The position numbers and the translations under genes are program-made. A DNA stretch of 64,000 nucleotides, from NCBI GenBank assembly GCA_036768485.1, contig JAVLUZ010000329.1:496414-560413 (forward strand), given 5' to 3'. The DNA is from Mermis nigrescens. Lineage: Eukaryota; Nematoda; Enoplea; Mermithida; Mermithidae. Positions 33,374-43,631 of this stretch are shown here, one piece after another (positions within the stretch are counted from its first letter, which is position 1; the number at the start of each line of letters is the position of its first letter). The notes beneath the pieces are model-generated. The model ran no database searches. It was not told the origin of the DNA and was given only the letters and a program-made list of their open reading frames with translations.

Positions 33374-35769
33374 TAGTGATCGACCGGGGCGACTTTTTTG
33401 GCCGGGGCCGGGGCGGTACCGGGGCTGGAAACAAATCCCCGGCCCCGGCCCGGGGCCGGGGCCGGGGCCGGGGCTGGCCGGGGTCAGACAAGGAAAATAT
33501 TATTGCATGACACATACTTGGGGTGGGGGCATAGGAAAGAAATAATGAGCGATTGCTCCATTCAGTAGTAAATGGCTTTTCATATCAAGTTTTATTACTA
33601 TTTATGTCACAAGAAACAAATTTAGTCTAGTGTTTCATTGTCTGAATCATCAATAAGGTCTATGTCGCTGCTATTAGCACACTCTGTATCATTCGAATCT
33701 TAGCTACGGCTACTGCTGCTGTAGCAATTGGATGCAATAGGTATTGGATGTAATAAATGAGACATCACACATTCCCACATGGGGGAGGTGTATTACCCCC
33801 TCAGGGTCCAAGACACAAGTCACTGTCAGACGATTTTTGGTGAAAACCTTTTGAATTTTTTAACTTAATTTTTTAGTATGGCAAAAGTGTACCTAACTAT
33901 TAGAATTTCACGAAGTGATACATTATTTTATTATGTGAGCTAGAGTAAATAGATAAACTATCACTATAAAACATGCATGTAATCGCTTAAAATTTTATCA
34001 GGTTCCCTCAGTATACCTACATGTAACGGCTGGAAATCTAGGGTAGGGGTCCCGCGCCATTTTTAGAAGGAGGGGGTTAGCGACTAGATCAAAAATGGTA
34101 AAAACACATAAAAATAGCCAAAAAAGCACAGGCTTTCGCCAAAAAATGGGGGAGGGTGGTTAAATATTTTCTGACTTTCAAGGAAGTTCGGGGCTTCAAA
34201 GCGGAGATGGGGGATGGCCCAAATCCTCTGTCACATGTATATTCCTCGGCTATTTTCAGGGGAAGGGGGTAAGCGGCTCCATTTTTGCAGCCGCTTACCC
34301 CCTCCTTTGAAAATCTTTAAAATGGTAGAATTTTCAATAAGGAATTCTACACCTTTTTACAGTTTTTGTTCTTCAAAAATCTTTGTACATGTACAAAGAC
34401 GGTCCTGAAACGTCTATGTACATCAGCAAAAATCTTCCCCGAATACAAAAAGACCGTGCTTCTAAATGTGATAATTCGGCCTGAATTTAGTTGATAGTTC
34501 GGCGCGAAGTGCCGAAATTTTTATGAGCTTCTGATGGAATTCACACATAAAACTCGACTGAGAAAGCTAAAACAACTTTTACTACAAAAATGAGAAATAT
34601 TACAAAAATTGTAATATGCGAATTAAATCTTGTAATAAGCAACACTGCGCTTAGAATGCAAAAATGGAAAAATGTCAAATATTCAGGAACCCAAAAATTA
34701 GCCAAATACACTACTAAAGGTCGAAAAACTATGTTCTACTACCACACTGAAATCGTTACTGTACCATATTAAAGTATACAAAAATTTGCATGTACAAAAG
34801 AGTGTTTTTTGTATTTGCCAAAGATTTTTCCCGATGTACAAAAGACCAGGACTATCTTTGTACATGTACAAAGATTTTTGGGAAGATAAAAACTGTAAAA
34901 AGGTATAAAATTCCAAAAATTTTTCGGCATTTCCCTCCGATATGAAAAATTGTCTGTCCTATACATCTTTTAAATGGCAAAATTTAAATTTAGAATGCAG
35001 AAATGTCAAATTTTTAGGCGCTTCGCGCCGTTTTGAGACAATTTTAGTAATTCTTGGCGTTAGAAACTCAGAAATTAGCTAAAATATACAATTAAAAGTC
35101 AAAAGACCCTGTTTTGCCACTAATTTTCTGGTCCTCCAATTTGGGATTTCACCCCTCCCTCAACTCTGGACCCTAGGAAACTATTTGAGACATATTTAGT
35201 TTATCGGATCGGACGCAATTCTGCAGCGTAGTTTATATTCGCCTATAATTAACCTCGGTCCTAATAACTATTACACAGGAAACGCGTTTTAAAGCACACG
35301 GTTCCCATTCAAATGAATGTAAAAGTGTTTTTTGTAGAAATAGTTTGTTAAAAACGTACAATTTATAACTAGAAATAGAACGTATTTGTCAACTCTAAAT
35401 CTTTTAGCCATAGCTATGAATGAATGAGTTAAAAGTAGCATTTAGTTTAAATAAGTTAAGTGGAGGAATCGAAAACATGCAGATTTTCCTGAACATTCAT
35501 TCATTAAAAGCTCATTTATACACAGTAGAAAACTTATGACAAGGACTAAGTAAGTATACATATGGTCTAATCAGTACAGTTCTCAAAATTAACACTTGCT
35601 CATTGATAAATAAGTGCCAGTATCACAGCCTGTACAAAATACGAATTACACTAAATTTTTCCTCGGCCCCGGCCATTTTTTGACCTTGCCCCGGCCGGGG
35701 CCGAGGATGCTGAAAAATGGCCGGGGATTGCCGAGGCCGGGCTGGGGCCGGGGCCCCGGTCGATCACTA
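33374..35769. mobile_element. 2.4-kb hAT-like element A with 8-bp duplication
   Basis: Inverted ends TAGTGATCGACCGGGGC are perfect over 17 bases and are flanked by GTCCAGGC on both sides (33366-33373, 35770-35777). The termini are built of GGCCGG-type GC-rich repeats in an AT-rich body. No transposase frame is present. The interior holds a 14-bp hairpin (34265-34302), TTTGTACATGTACAAA palindromes and GGCGC hairpins. Part of the body (33790-35160) recurs inverted at ~50700-52650. Confidence 0.9.
34265..34302. repeat. 14-bp GC-rich hairpin inside hAT-like element A
   Basis: GGGGGTAAGCGGCT (34265-34278) and AGCCGCTTACCCCC (34289-34302) are perfect complements around a 10-base loop. Confidence 0.85.
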
Positions 35770-35777
35770 GTCCAGGC

Positions 35778-35876
35778 CGCTGGTTTTTGACTGCATGTAA
35801 CTTTACATTGTGTGCTATATTACCTGCAGTTTAAGCCGCTGGTTTTTGACTGCATGTAATTTTACATTGTCCGGAT
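35778..35876. repeat. Displaced right end of the palindromic element
   Basis: Two partial copies of the ~62-bp unit (ccgctggtttttgactgcat, then attacctgcag), inverted relative to 32408-32530 and cut off from the rest of the palindrome by hAT-like element A. Confidence 0.8.
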
Positions 35877-35955
35877 TTTACCCATTTGTCCTGAGTCTGG
35901 TTCCGGTTCCAGATTTTACCCATTTGTAAGTCACGATAATTGATTATCTACCGGC

Positions 35956-36204
35956 TTGCCTATTATTACGAGACACATTATGGGCGGAAAAAATCGTGGA
36001 TCAAAAATTTACGTCACTAATCAACATTCTAAATCACTACCGCAACGAACGGGAAATTTTACTCTCCTTAATACTGAAGATGACAATAATAGTCATTGTG
36101 TCATTTGCACGGAGACAGTTACGGATAGTCATATTTCGGCTGTTCAATGTGGACTATGTTATAAGTGGGCACATGCTGAGTGCCTTAATCTACTCTGCTG
36201 ATAA
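35956..36204 (+). pseudogene. Truncated CR1-type ORF1 with PHD finger
   Basis: The plus-strand frame (Met at 35956 or 35980, MGGKNRGSK) contains CVICTETV, CGLCYKWAHAECLNL, the first part of a PHD-like C-x2-C ... C-x2-C ... H-x2-C array. It then stops after about 80 residues. Position and motif match ORF1 at 31432-32256 but the sequence is clearly diverged and in the opposite orientation, so this is the 5' stump of a second retrotransposon. Confidence 0.65.
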
Positions 36205-37863
36205 GTAATCAGTGATCACATATACCTATCATCACAAGTATCAGTATCTATCATGGTTGGATCAAAAGCTGATTGGCATTGTTTTTAATGAACACCAGCT
36301 TTCTCAATTTTGAATGGACAAAATGAAAGACTGAAAAATTTCGTTTTGATGAGGCCGTTGAAACTGCCAACGTAAATACCTATGTGATAAGTAAAAAAGT
36401 TAGACATCAAACATTGGAAAATTACACTACACATGAAACTTACAATAATAGATATATACTTATGTTGTTCATGTACAAAAGGTCAGACTACTGGATGGGT
36501 GCCATGTTAGAGTAAAAAGTATCGATTGTTATTAAAAAGGTACAACTGATAGTTTTTAGGCTTTAAAATTAACATTTGAGTGAAGTTTTCATGCAAACAA
36601 TTATTCAATGTGCATTAATTGTATAATTTATTGAGATCTATAGTGTGCAAATGCTTCCTCAGCAGTTGGTATAGCATGGAGTTGACCCCCTCTCAACCCG
36701 TATCACATATATGATAAATTCATATACAGTCATACGTAATGTATGTGCACATGATCAACCACTCATGACTTCAACAATCTTGAATCAGATTAGTCAAAAA
36801 TATGTATTTTTTATATACAACCTGGCTTTTAACCTCTTAAGAAGACTAATGGATTTTTAGAAGAGAAAATAAGGAGAAGCTGATTCTCGAAAGAGTAACA
36901 ATCAGTGACTTTTAAGTGGAGGCTATTTTTGTGAAAATTTTAAATTTAGACTAAGTAACCTTTCTCAAAATTAGTAGTATCATTTGATGAATCTGAACAA
37001 GTTTTTCATATACGGCAATATATACAAATACACATGCATCTGAGAAAACATTCCCATAAGGGTCCGAGATTCGAATCACTGGCAGACGATTTTGAGCTAT
37101 CAAACATTTTCTGCAATGAGATGTTAAAAGTTTTCAGCGCTTCGCGCCTACTAGTACATTTCTGTTTTGTTTAACCATAAAATGCGTAGAAAGAAGTTAT
37201 AATGATCTGAAAAGTCAAATTTTTGATGAATTCTTATATTTTTTACTTACAAGATTGACGAAAGTAGTCAGATTGTGACAAAAAGTACTTAAAAATGCAG
37301 TTTTTCACATTAAAACATGCTATATAGGATGTTTCAGCCATTTTTCATATTTGACCTGCAAAAAAGGCTAGAACTTTAAATTAAGTGGTCTCAAATTTTG
37401 GGATTTCACACCCCTCTGAACTTTCGACCTTGGGAAACTATGTCTCAGAATACGAAAAAATCCCAAAAATTCAAAAACCCAAGATTTTTCAGAACCCCAA
37501 AAACCCACTCATGCCAGTCCTGCTCAGAAAACTAGCTATATAGTCTTTTTTGAGCTCAGAGATGCTATTTAGTTGTTTTTTCTTAGTTTCGAGAGGATAA
37601 ATAGCTATTTTCTTGACAACAGAAAGGGATTAATAGCTATTTTTAGTCCAGAAAGGCTGTATAGCTATGTTTATGAATTCAAAAAGGCTATATATAGCTA
37701 GTTTTCTGAGACCAAAAAGGCTATATATCTAATTTTCTGACCACAAAAGAACTATAGAGCCGTTTTTACGAAGCACAGCACATAGCTATCTTGCAATTTT
37801 TAGTTTTCATCCCCTGAAAGTTTGACTTTGTACACCTATGCCTTGCATTCATTCATCGAAATG
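36205..37863. other. Interspersed repeats, no gene
   Basis: AT-rich. Contains a GGCGC hairpin (37136-37148), a segment similar to element A (37370-37460) and a degenerate series of agctatatagcc-type repeats (37520-37790). No coding exon supported. Confidence 0.45.
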
Positions 37864-37935
37864 AACCAGCGTTAGTCGATTGGTTAAGGTTCTGGGCTTT
37901 GGAGCAAGAGGTCCACGTTTCAAATCTGGCCGACA
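37864..37935 (+). repeat. tRNA-like sequence, possible SINE head
   Basis: An A-box-like gttagtcgattgg (37871-37883) and a B-box-like gtttcaaatc (~37917-37926) are spaced as in tRNA genes. The arms do not fold cleanly, so a tRNA pseudogene or tRNA-derived SINE is likelier than a functional tRNA. Confidence 0.45.
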
Positions 37936-39024
37936 ACACCTTTCTTTCATTCATCGGATGCTGTACCAACTGCATAAATACGCCATTACAATATGACTAT
38001 CTTAATTTATATGTGAACCTGCTACACGAATGCCAAAAGCGTATGCAACACATTGACTTGTATCATAAATCAATGTGTCTAAACCTTTCACATAGGATTT
38101 TGAGATCGATCATGTAATAACCACGCAAGGATTAGCTATTATGACCAAAATGAAGGACCTGACATTTTGGTAGGTATAAAAAGCTACCGAAAATTTAACG
38201 GAAACTGGTGATAGGTAAATGAAAATATTTCCAGCCGCTTCGCTTTAAATCTATGTATCAACTTTTTAGGGGATGCTTGCTTCTATAAAGCTGAGGTTGA
38301 AGTCCAAAACGGTCGAAAATGGCTTAAATTTCTGTAGTGCCAATTTCGTACTTTATATACTCTATTACTTCTATAAAAAATGAATCTGATTTTTTTAGTG
38401 TGAAATTCAAGAAAATTCATATTTTGAAGCTTAAAAATTTTTGTTGCTGAAAAAATGATTTTTTCCTCTACTCCCTGCTTTGCTTTTTAGCTAAAAATCG
38501 CAAAATTTTTTGGCGCTTCGCGCCGAATTTTTCAATTATAGTTAGAGTCTATTTAACCCCAAGTGCGGTTTAAAAACTCAATTTTTAGTCTTTTTACAAC
38601 CCAAAGCGTTTCTGCATCTACATGTCTTCTGTTCTTCACAGATTCTATGCAGAAAATGAGATTTGTTCAAGAAGCAAGAATGACAGCAATTTTTTGGCAT
38701 GATAATGAATTTGCTGATGAACTTTTACCACTTTTAGGATGAATTCAGAACCGTGATTCGGCTGCTTTTGTAAAAATTTTAACATTATGACTCAAAATTG
38801 AAGTGCTCTTTTGTACAAGATTTTCCGGGGCTCTGCCCGGACCCTGCTTGGGGCTCTTGAGCGCGTCACACCAGACCCCTAGCCGTAAAAGAGATGGTTT
38901 CCATTGTATTCTCACCGTATCTGAGATTGCAATCTAAAATTCATCTTTGGTCATCCCATGTTTAAAAAAAGTTTGGTCGTGCCCCCTTCCGAAGTCAAAT
39001 CCTGGATACGGACGTGGCCGTCTA
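37936..39024. other. Interspersed repeats, no gene
   Basis: Includes a GGCGC hairpin copy (38512-38525) and a GC-richer segment (38825-38890, ccggggctctgcccgg) that recurs at about 58310-58370 and 60527-60600. Confidence 0.45.
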
Positions 39025-39216
39025 TTAATTTTGCCTTGTCAAGTATGACTCAGTTGAATCTGCGCTAAATCCTCGGGTTTTTTCGGGTCGGACAGACCAT
39101 TGAGATGTGCTGGTTGCGGTTGGACCCTGCGGGTTGGCTGGTCCTCTGACTCTTGCAATGCGACTCAATTGCGGGTCAAACATGCCTACTGGATTTCCAT
39201 CTCTGTTGCTAGCCAT
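39025..39216 (-). CDS. Possible coding fragment, unknown
   Basis: A 63-codon minus-strand frame (begins MASNRDGNPVGMF, ends LTRQN and two stops) of unusually balanced composition for this AT-rich region. It could be a terminal exon of the same unit as the split frame at 39682-42302, but no splice junction links them convincingly. Family not recognised. Confidence 0.3.
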   Translation of the reverse strand: MASNRDGNPVGMFDPQLSRIARVRGPANPQGPTATSTSQWSVRPEKTRGFSADSTESYLTRQN

Positions 39217-39909
39217 TTTTCCATGATAACCGTGCGATAGGTTTTTTCATCTCAAGTTTTGTGGTTTAAGACTAATTTAAAAATTTTACTAGACTGACTT
39301 AGGTAATTGGCATGCTGGTTGACGCGTTTGGAACTTGCGACGCGTAAGTTAACAAACAAGCAAGAATGTAAGATTTATTTGTGAGCTAACTGAGTCTTAA
39401 GACTTAGGCTTAGTTATGGGCATTCATAGTATTTTACTCTTGGTGGTAGTTAGGTTGGTATTTGGTAAGTATATTTCTCAATTTTGAGTTTTCCTTGCCC
39501 TAATTTTTTAGGTCTTTTTCGGTCAGCGATTTGACTTTTTCGAAAATTTTGATTGAAGGCACTGCAGGCTATATGCTGTTATTGAGTGCTGCTGCTTCCT
39601 GTGCAATGCAAAGCACGACACGATGAATAGTTGATTTTAACGAAAAAATCGCCGCTTACAGGCTTGATTTATGTATGCGCTTTATGCTAGATAGGACTTA
39701 CTACTGATATTTGGGTACATGCCTGTGGTGGTTTTTATTATAAAGGCAACTTTTCCAGTCGTGGTCGAAATGCTGTAAATGATAATTGCGTTGCCCGAAA
39801 GGGCGCTGTTGGCTACTGATGGAGCTGAATACTTAGCAGATGAATACACATTTAATTCGGATTTCTCTAAGCAGCCATACAGGTACACATGGGCGGTGTG
39901 GGGCAGGAG

Positions 39910-42225
39910 TGGTGATCGACCGGAGATCCGGCCTCCGGCAAATCCGGCCATCTTTTCCACTCCGGTGCTCCGGCCAGAGGACATCCAAAAATCGGCCGGA
40001 GGCCGGAGATTTTTTCGTTTTTTGCATAAAGACCGAACGTACTAATTGCTGACATTATGCTTATTAAATTTAGTCAGAGCACAATATAATAGCAGAAAAA
40101 GGAAATAACGCTAAATAAAGTGTCTATCACCACCACAATCGTAGAATATTTATTTTTAGGAAAAAGACGAAAATGAAAATAAAACAAAAATTGTGAAAAT
40201 CGCTGCAGTAAATTCCTGTTAACACTGGAAGTCATAGGGTAGCATAAGATGCAGTCTGGCCTGCACTGCACATGCTATACTGATTTTCCAGATAATGTTG
40301 CTGTCCATTCTGTACGTCATATTCGCGGTTCACTGAACATAATATAGTATGTAACGTGCCTATGTATATACGGTCACACACAATCATGCTTTAACATCAA
40401 ATATTGCCTATTGACGCTTTATTTAGGGCAGGCTAAGGAGACGACAGCTTTTTCTTAATGAAAGCATTGAATAAAATTTTGTTGAATGTAGTCTATTTTA
40501 CCAGTTGCGGATCTAGAATTTTCCTAAGGGGGGCGGTATCCCTACTTTTCCAAAAACAGCCAAAAATAGGTTCGAAAATTTGCCCTCAAAGCGCGACATA
40601 GCGTTTTTTCAGTGTTTTACATTGTATACTTTCACATAAAATCACTTTTGACGCAATATTTTTTCTGAAAAGTTCTAAATTTTAGACAATTTTGTGTGAA
40701 AAAAATCATTAAATTTCGTTGACTTCAACAAAAACCTGACGCGAAGCGCCGGAAAATTTGTGAAATTAAAGCGGATAGATGTCAAGAAACATGATTTATT
40801 GCTTGATGCGAATTTTAGACCTTTTTAGCAGTTTTTATCTTCCCAGAAATCTTTGTACATATACAAAGACGGCCCCAAAAAGTCTTTGTACATCGGGAAA
40901 AATCTTTGCCGAACATAAAAAACCGTGCTTCTAGGTCACCAAAAAAAGTAAATAAATGTCATTAATAGGTATCATTCGGCGCGTAGCGCCGGAAAAATTT
41001 GGGAAATTATGGTCACTAACAGCCAGAAATCATTGCAAATTGCATATCCATTCTTTAGGATTTTCGTAAGGGGTGGCGGTATCCCAGCTTTTCATGAAAC
41101 AGTCAAAAATAGGTACAAAAATTTGCCCTTAACGCGCGAAATAGCGTTTTTTCGATGTTCTACATTGTGTACTTTTACATAAAATCACTTTTAATGCAAT
41201 ATTTTTTCTAAAAATTTTGAAATTTTCGACAATTTTGTGCGAGAAAATCATTAACTTTCTTTGACTTTATAAAAATCTGGCGCGAAGCGCCGGAAAACTC
41301 GTGAAATCAAGGCGGATAGACGTCTAGAAGCAGTCAGTGTTTTTTGTACAAGGTCCGTTTGTACATGTACAAAGATCGTCCTCAAAAGTCTTTGTACATT
41401 TTGCACACACAAATTTTTAGGTACTATTAAATGGTACAGTAGCGATTTTAGTGTGGTAAAAACAGAGTTGTTCGAATTTTGGTAGTGTGTTTTAGGTAAT
41501 TTCTGGGTCTGTGCAAAGACGGTCCCAAAAAATCTTTGTACATCGGGAAAAAATTTTGCCGAATACGAAAAAAATCGTGTCTAGAAGCATGATTTACTGC
41601 TAGATTTCTTGTATTTATAGCATTTGATGCGAAACATCGAAATTTTTGATCGAAAATAGAAGAAAACTATGCAAAAATAGCTGTTTCTGCTGTAAAAATT
41701 GTTTTGTAACCCACATGAACAGATAATGGCTTCCAGGTCGCCAAGAAAGTAAATAAATCTCATTAATAGGTACATATCATCCGACGCATAGCGCCTGAAA
41801 AATTTTGAGAAATTATGGTCACTGACGGCCAAAAATCATTGCAAATTGCATATCCATTCTTTATCTCGCCAAATATTTTTGGCCAAGCTGGGGGGGGCGG
41901 CCACCCTCCGCCCTCCCCTTAAATCCGCCCCTGCATTCTTTATCTCACCAAATATTTTTGGCCAATGGGGGGGGGCGGCCGCCTTCCCCCCGCCGTCCCC
42001 CTTAAATCCGCCCCTGTATATCATATAACTAACTAGCTGATATGCAGTTAAGATGCATGTGCACTATGGTCTAGGTCTTGGTCACAAAGATGTCTTATCT
42101 ATCCGCACGTGTAAAATTATATTTCTCCGGCTCCGGCCTCCGGTTCCAGCCGGAGCAACATGGTTCAATCCGGCTCCGGCCGGATCTCCGGCTCCGGCCA
42201 TTTTGACCGCTCCGGTCGATCACTA
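39910..42225. mobile_element. 2.3-kb hAT-like element B with 8-bp duplication
   Basis: Inverted ends T(A/G)GTGATCGACCGGAG are flanked by GGCAGGAG on both sides (39902-39909, 42226-42233). The tips match element A (TAGTGATCGACCGG) but the subterminal repeats are CCGGAG-rich rather than CCGGGG-rich. There is no transposase. The body repeats a module twice (40500-40930 and 41040-41560: ttcgcgcgaagcgcc-type hairpin, ctttgtacatgtacaaag, cgggaaaaatctttgccgaa). Confidence 0.9.
41864..42017 (+). repeat. Two tandem ~75-bp G-rich copies
   Basis: Two direct copies start tctttatctc(g/a)ccaaata and end ttaaatccgcccctg, each with a run of eight or more G. They lie near the right end of element B. Confidence 0.85.
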
Positions 42226-42302
42226 GGCAGGAGTCTGGTTATGCCGGAATTCAAATGTCCCAACCGAAATCCGAAAGACCCCCACGAACATTCTACATGC
42301 AT

Positions 42303-43320
42303 AGGTAATCATTTGTAAAACAACTAAGCGATTTTCTCGCTATGGTTTAATTTCTTTTTATTTTTTTCAATGCAGGGATTTTATAAAGAGAATTAACGGT
42401 AATCGGCGCGAAATGCCAGAAAATTTTTACGCTTTTGTCCTTTAAAGTAAATTTTTACCGTTATACGGGCTATGTGCAGAACAGACAATTACTAATTTCG
42501 GCATGAATTGCCGGAAATTGTCTAAAGATTTTTAGACATTTGTGGTTTTTGTTTTCCCAAAAGTCTTTGTACAGGTACAGAGACGGTCCCAGAAAGTCTT
42601 TGTGCATGTAGGAAAATTTTCGACGAATACAAAAACTTAAAAGGATAGGTGATAATCAAGCCGATGACGCCAAATGGATAAACAAGATCGTTTGTCATAC
42701 TAAAAAAGTAGATTTTCTGTATAAACGTCGTGATAAGAAGATTAATTCTCTAAGGTTTCTTTTTGTTTTAATTAATGTAAATACGGAAGATCTATTTGCA
42801 GGGGATAAAAAATTTAAAAGTTTGGTAGGTACCCAGAATTTCAGAATTATAGTTAGAGTCTATTGAGTCCAAGCGCGCGGTTTAAACACTCCGTTTTTAG
42901 TCTATACAACCTAAAGCGCATTTTGCATCTATGTCTACTATTGTGGTCCTCCCCTATGTTTTCAAAAATTTTGGTCGTGCCTTCTTCCCTTTCCCGGAAA
43001 CAAAATCCTGGATACGGGCCTGTAGGTTTGCCAAAACATCGTTCGAATTGGATTTTTTTGAGGAATATTTTTGCTATTGGAAAAATACGAGTAAGTACTT
43101 ACATAGCGTGCAGCGCGAAAAATTTTTGTCACCTGCTCTGCTAGAGACTGTTATTATTGCTTACACTATGATCAGTTAGTTTCCATTACCTAAGCTGCGT
43201 ATGATTCTAGGATTGGTTTATGAACATGCTGCTCTTGCACATTTCCGAAGCTTTATTCCAATGTTTTCCACCCAACTTCAGTCGTACTGGTGGTACGTAG
43301 TATTTCTTACATTATTGCGC
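42303..43320. other. Upstream region of gene 2
   Basis: Repeat-derived sequence (a TTTGTACA-type module near 42560) grading into unique DNA. No promoter motif can be singled out. The frame of gene 2 exon 1 stays open upstream to an ATG at 43201, but that stretch (QSYWWYVVFLTLL) is not characteristic of the family. Confidence 0.4.
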
Positions 43321-43631
43321 ATGCCTGCGCAGCAAAGAAAAATGGAGCGGAAACTTAGCCGCATTAAGGAAATAATGGAACGTGTATATGGCTCATTTGA
43401 CGACCATTGGAAGCCGAAATCTTTCGAAGAAAATAAGTCTCGCTATTTATGGACAGATGCATATGGCGTTGTTAATTACCTAAATTTATTTTGTGCCACG
43501 AAACAAAAAAAGTACTTGGATCAAGCGAAAACCTTGATCATCACAGTTCAAGACACACTTGGGAGAAGTCGTGACGGAAAATACCGTCTGAATAACTCGA
43601 CTGACGATCATCCGACATTGGGAGGATTGAG
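43321..43631 (+). CDS. Gene 2 exon 1
   Basis: Residues 1-103 plus two bases of Arg104, with donor TTGAG|gttaaa. Start chosen at the ATG opening [12 protein letters not shown] gcgcag just downstream (ending 43335) could instead be an acceptor, with Met8 as start. Confidence 0.75.

Larger units (their letters stand above)
39682..42302 (-). pseudogene. Unknown minus-strand open frame split by a hAT-like insertion
   Basis: Removing element B (39910-42225) and one copy of its 8-bp duplication joins 42302-42226 to 39901-39682 in one uninterrupted frame of 98 codons. Recognisable pieces are NSGITRLLP before the junction and HTAHVYLYGCLEKSELNVYS after it. A consensus donor (GTAAGT) follows the Ile/Ser codons near 39699, and an acceptor-like tgtag lies near 42294, so this may be a real internal exon. 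Family not recognised. Confidence 0.5.

Noticed and set aside
33318..33545. Pro/Gly-rich frame in the GC-rich segment
   Set aside because: It lies in the subterminal GGCCGG repeats of hAT-like element A and crosses the element border.
37864..37935. Functional tRNA gene
   Set aside because: A- and B-box-like motifs are present but stems do not pair well and the B box is degenerate.
43201..43320. In-frame upstream extension of gene 2 (MILGLVYEH...)
   Set aside because: Hydrophobic and not resembling the family's N-terminus. The ATG at 43321 gives the expected start and length, though an upstream exon is not excluded.
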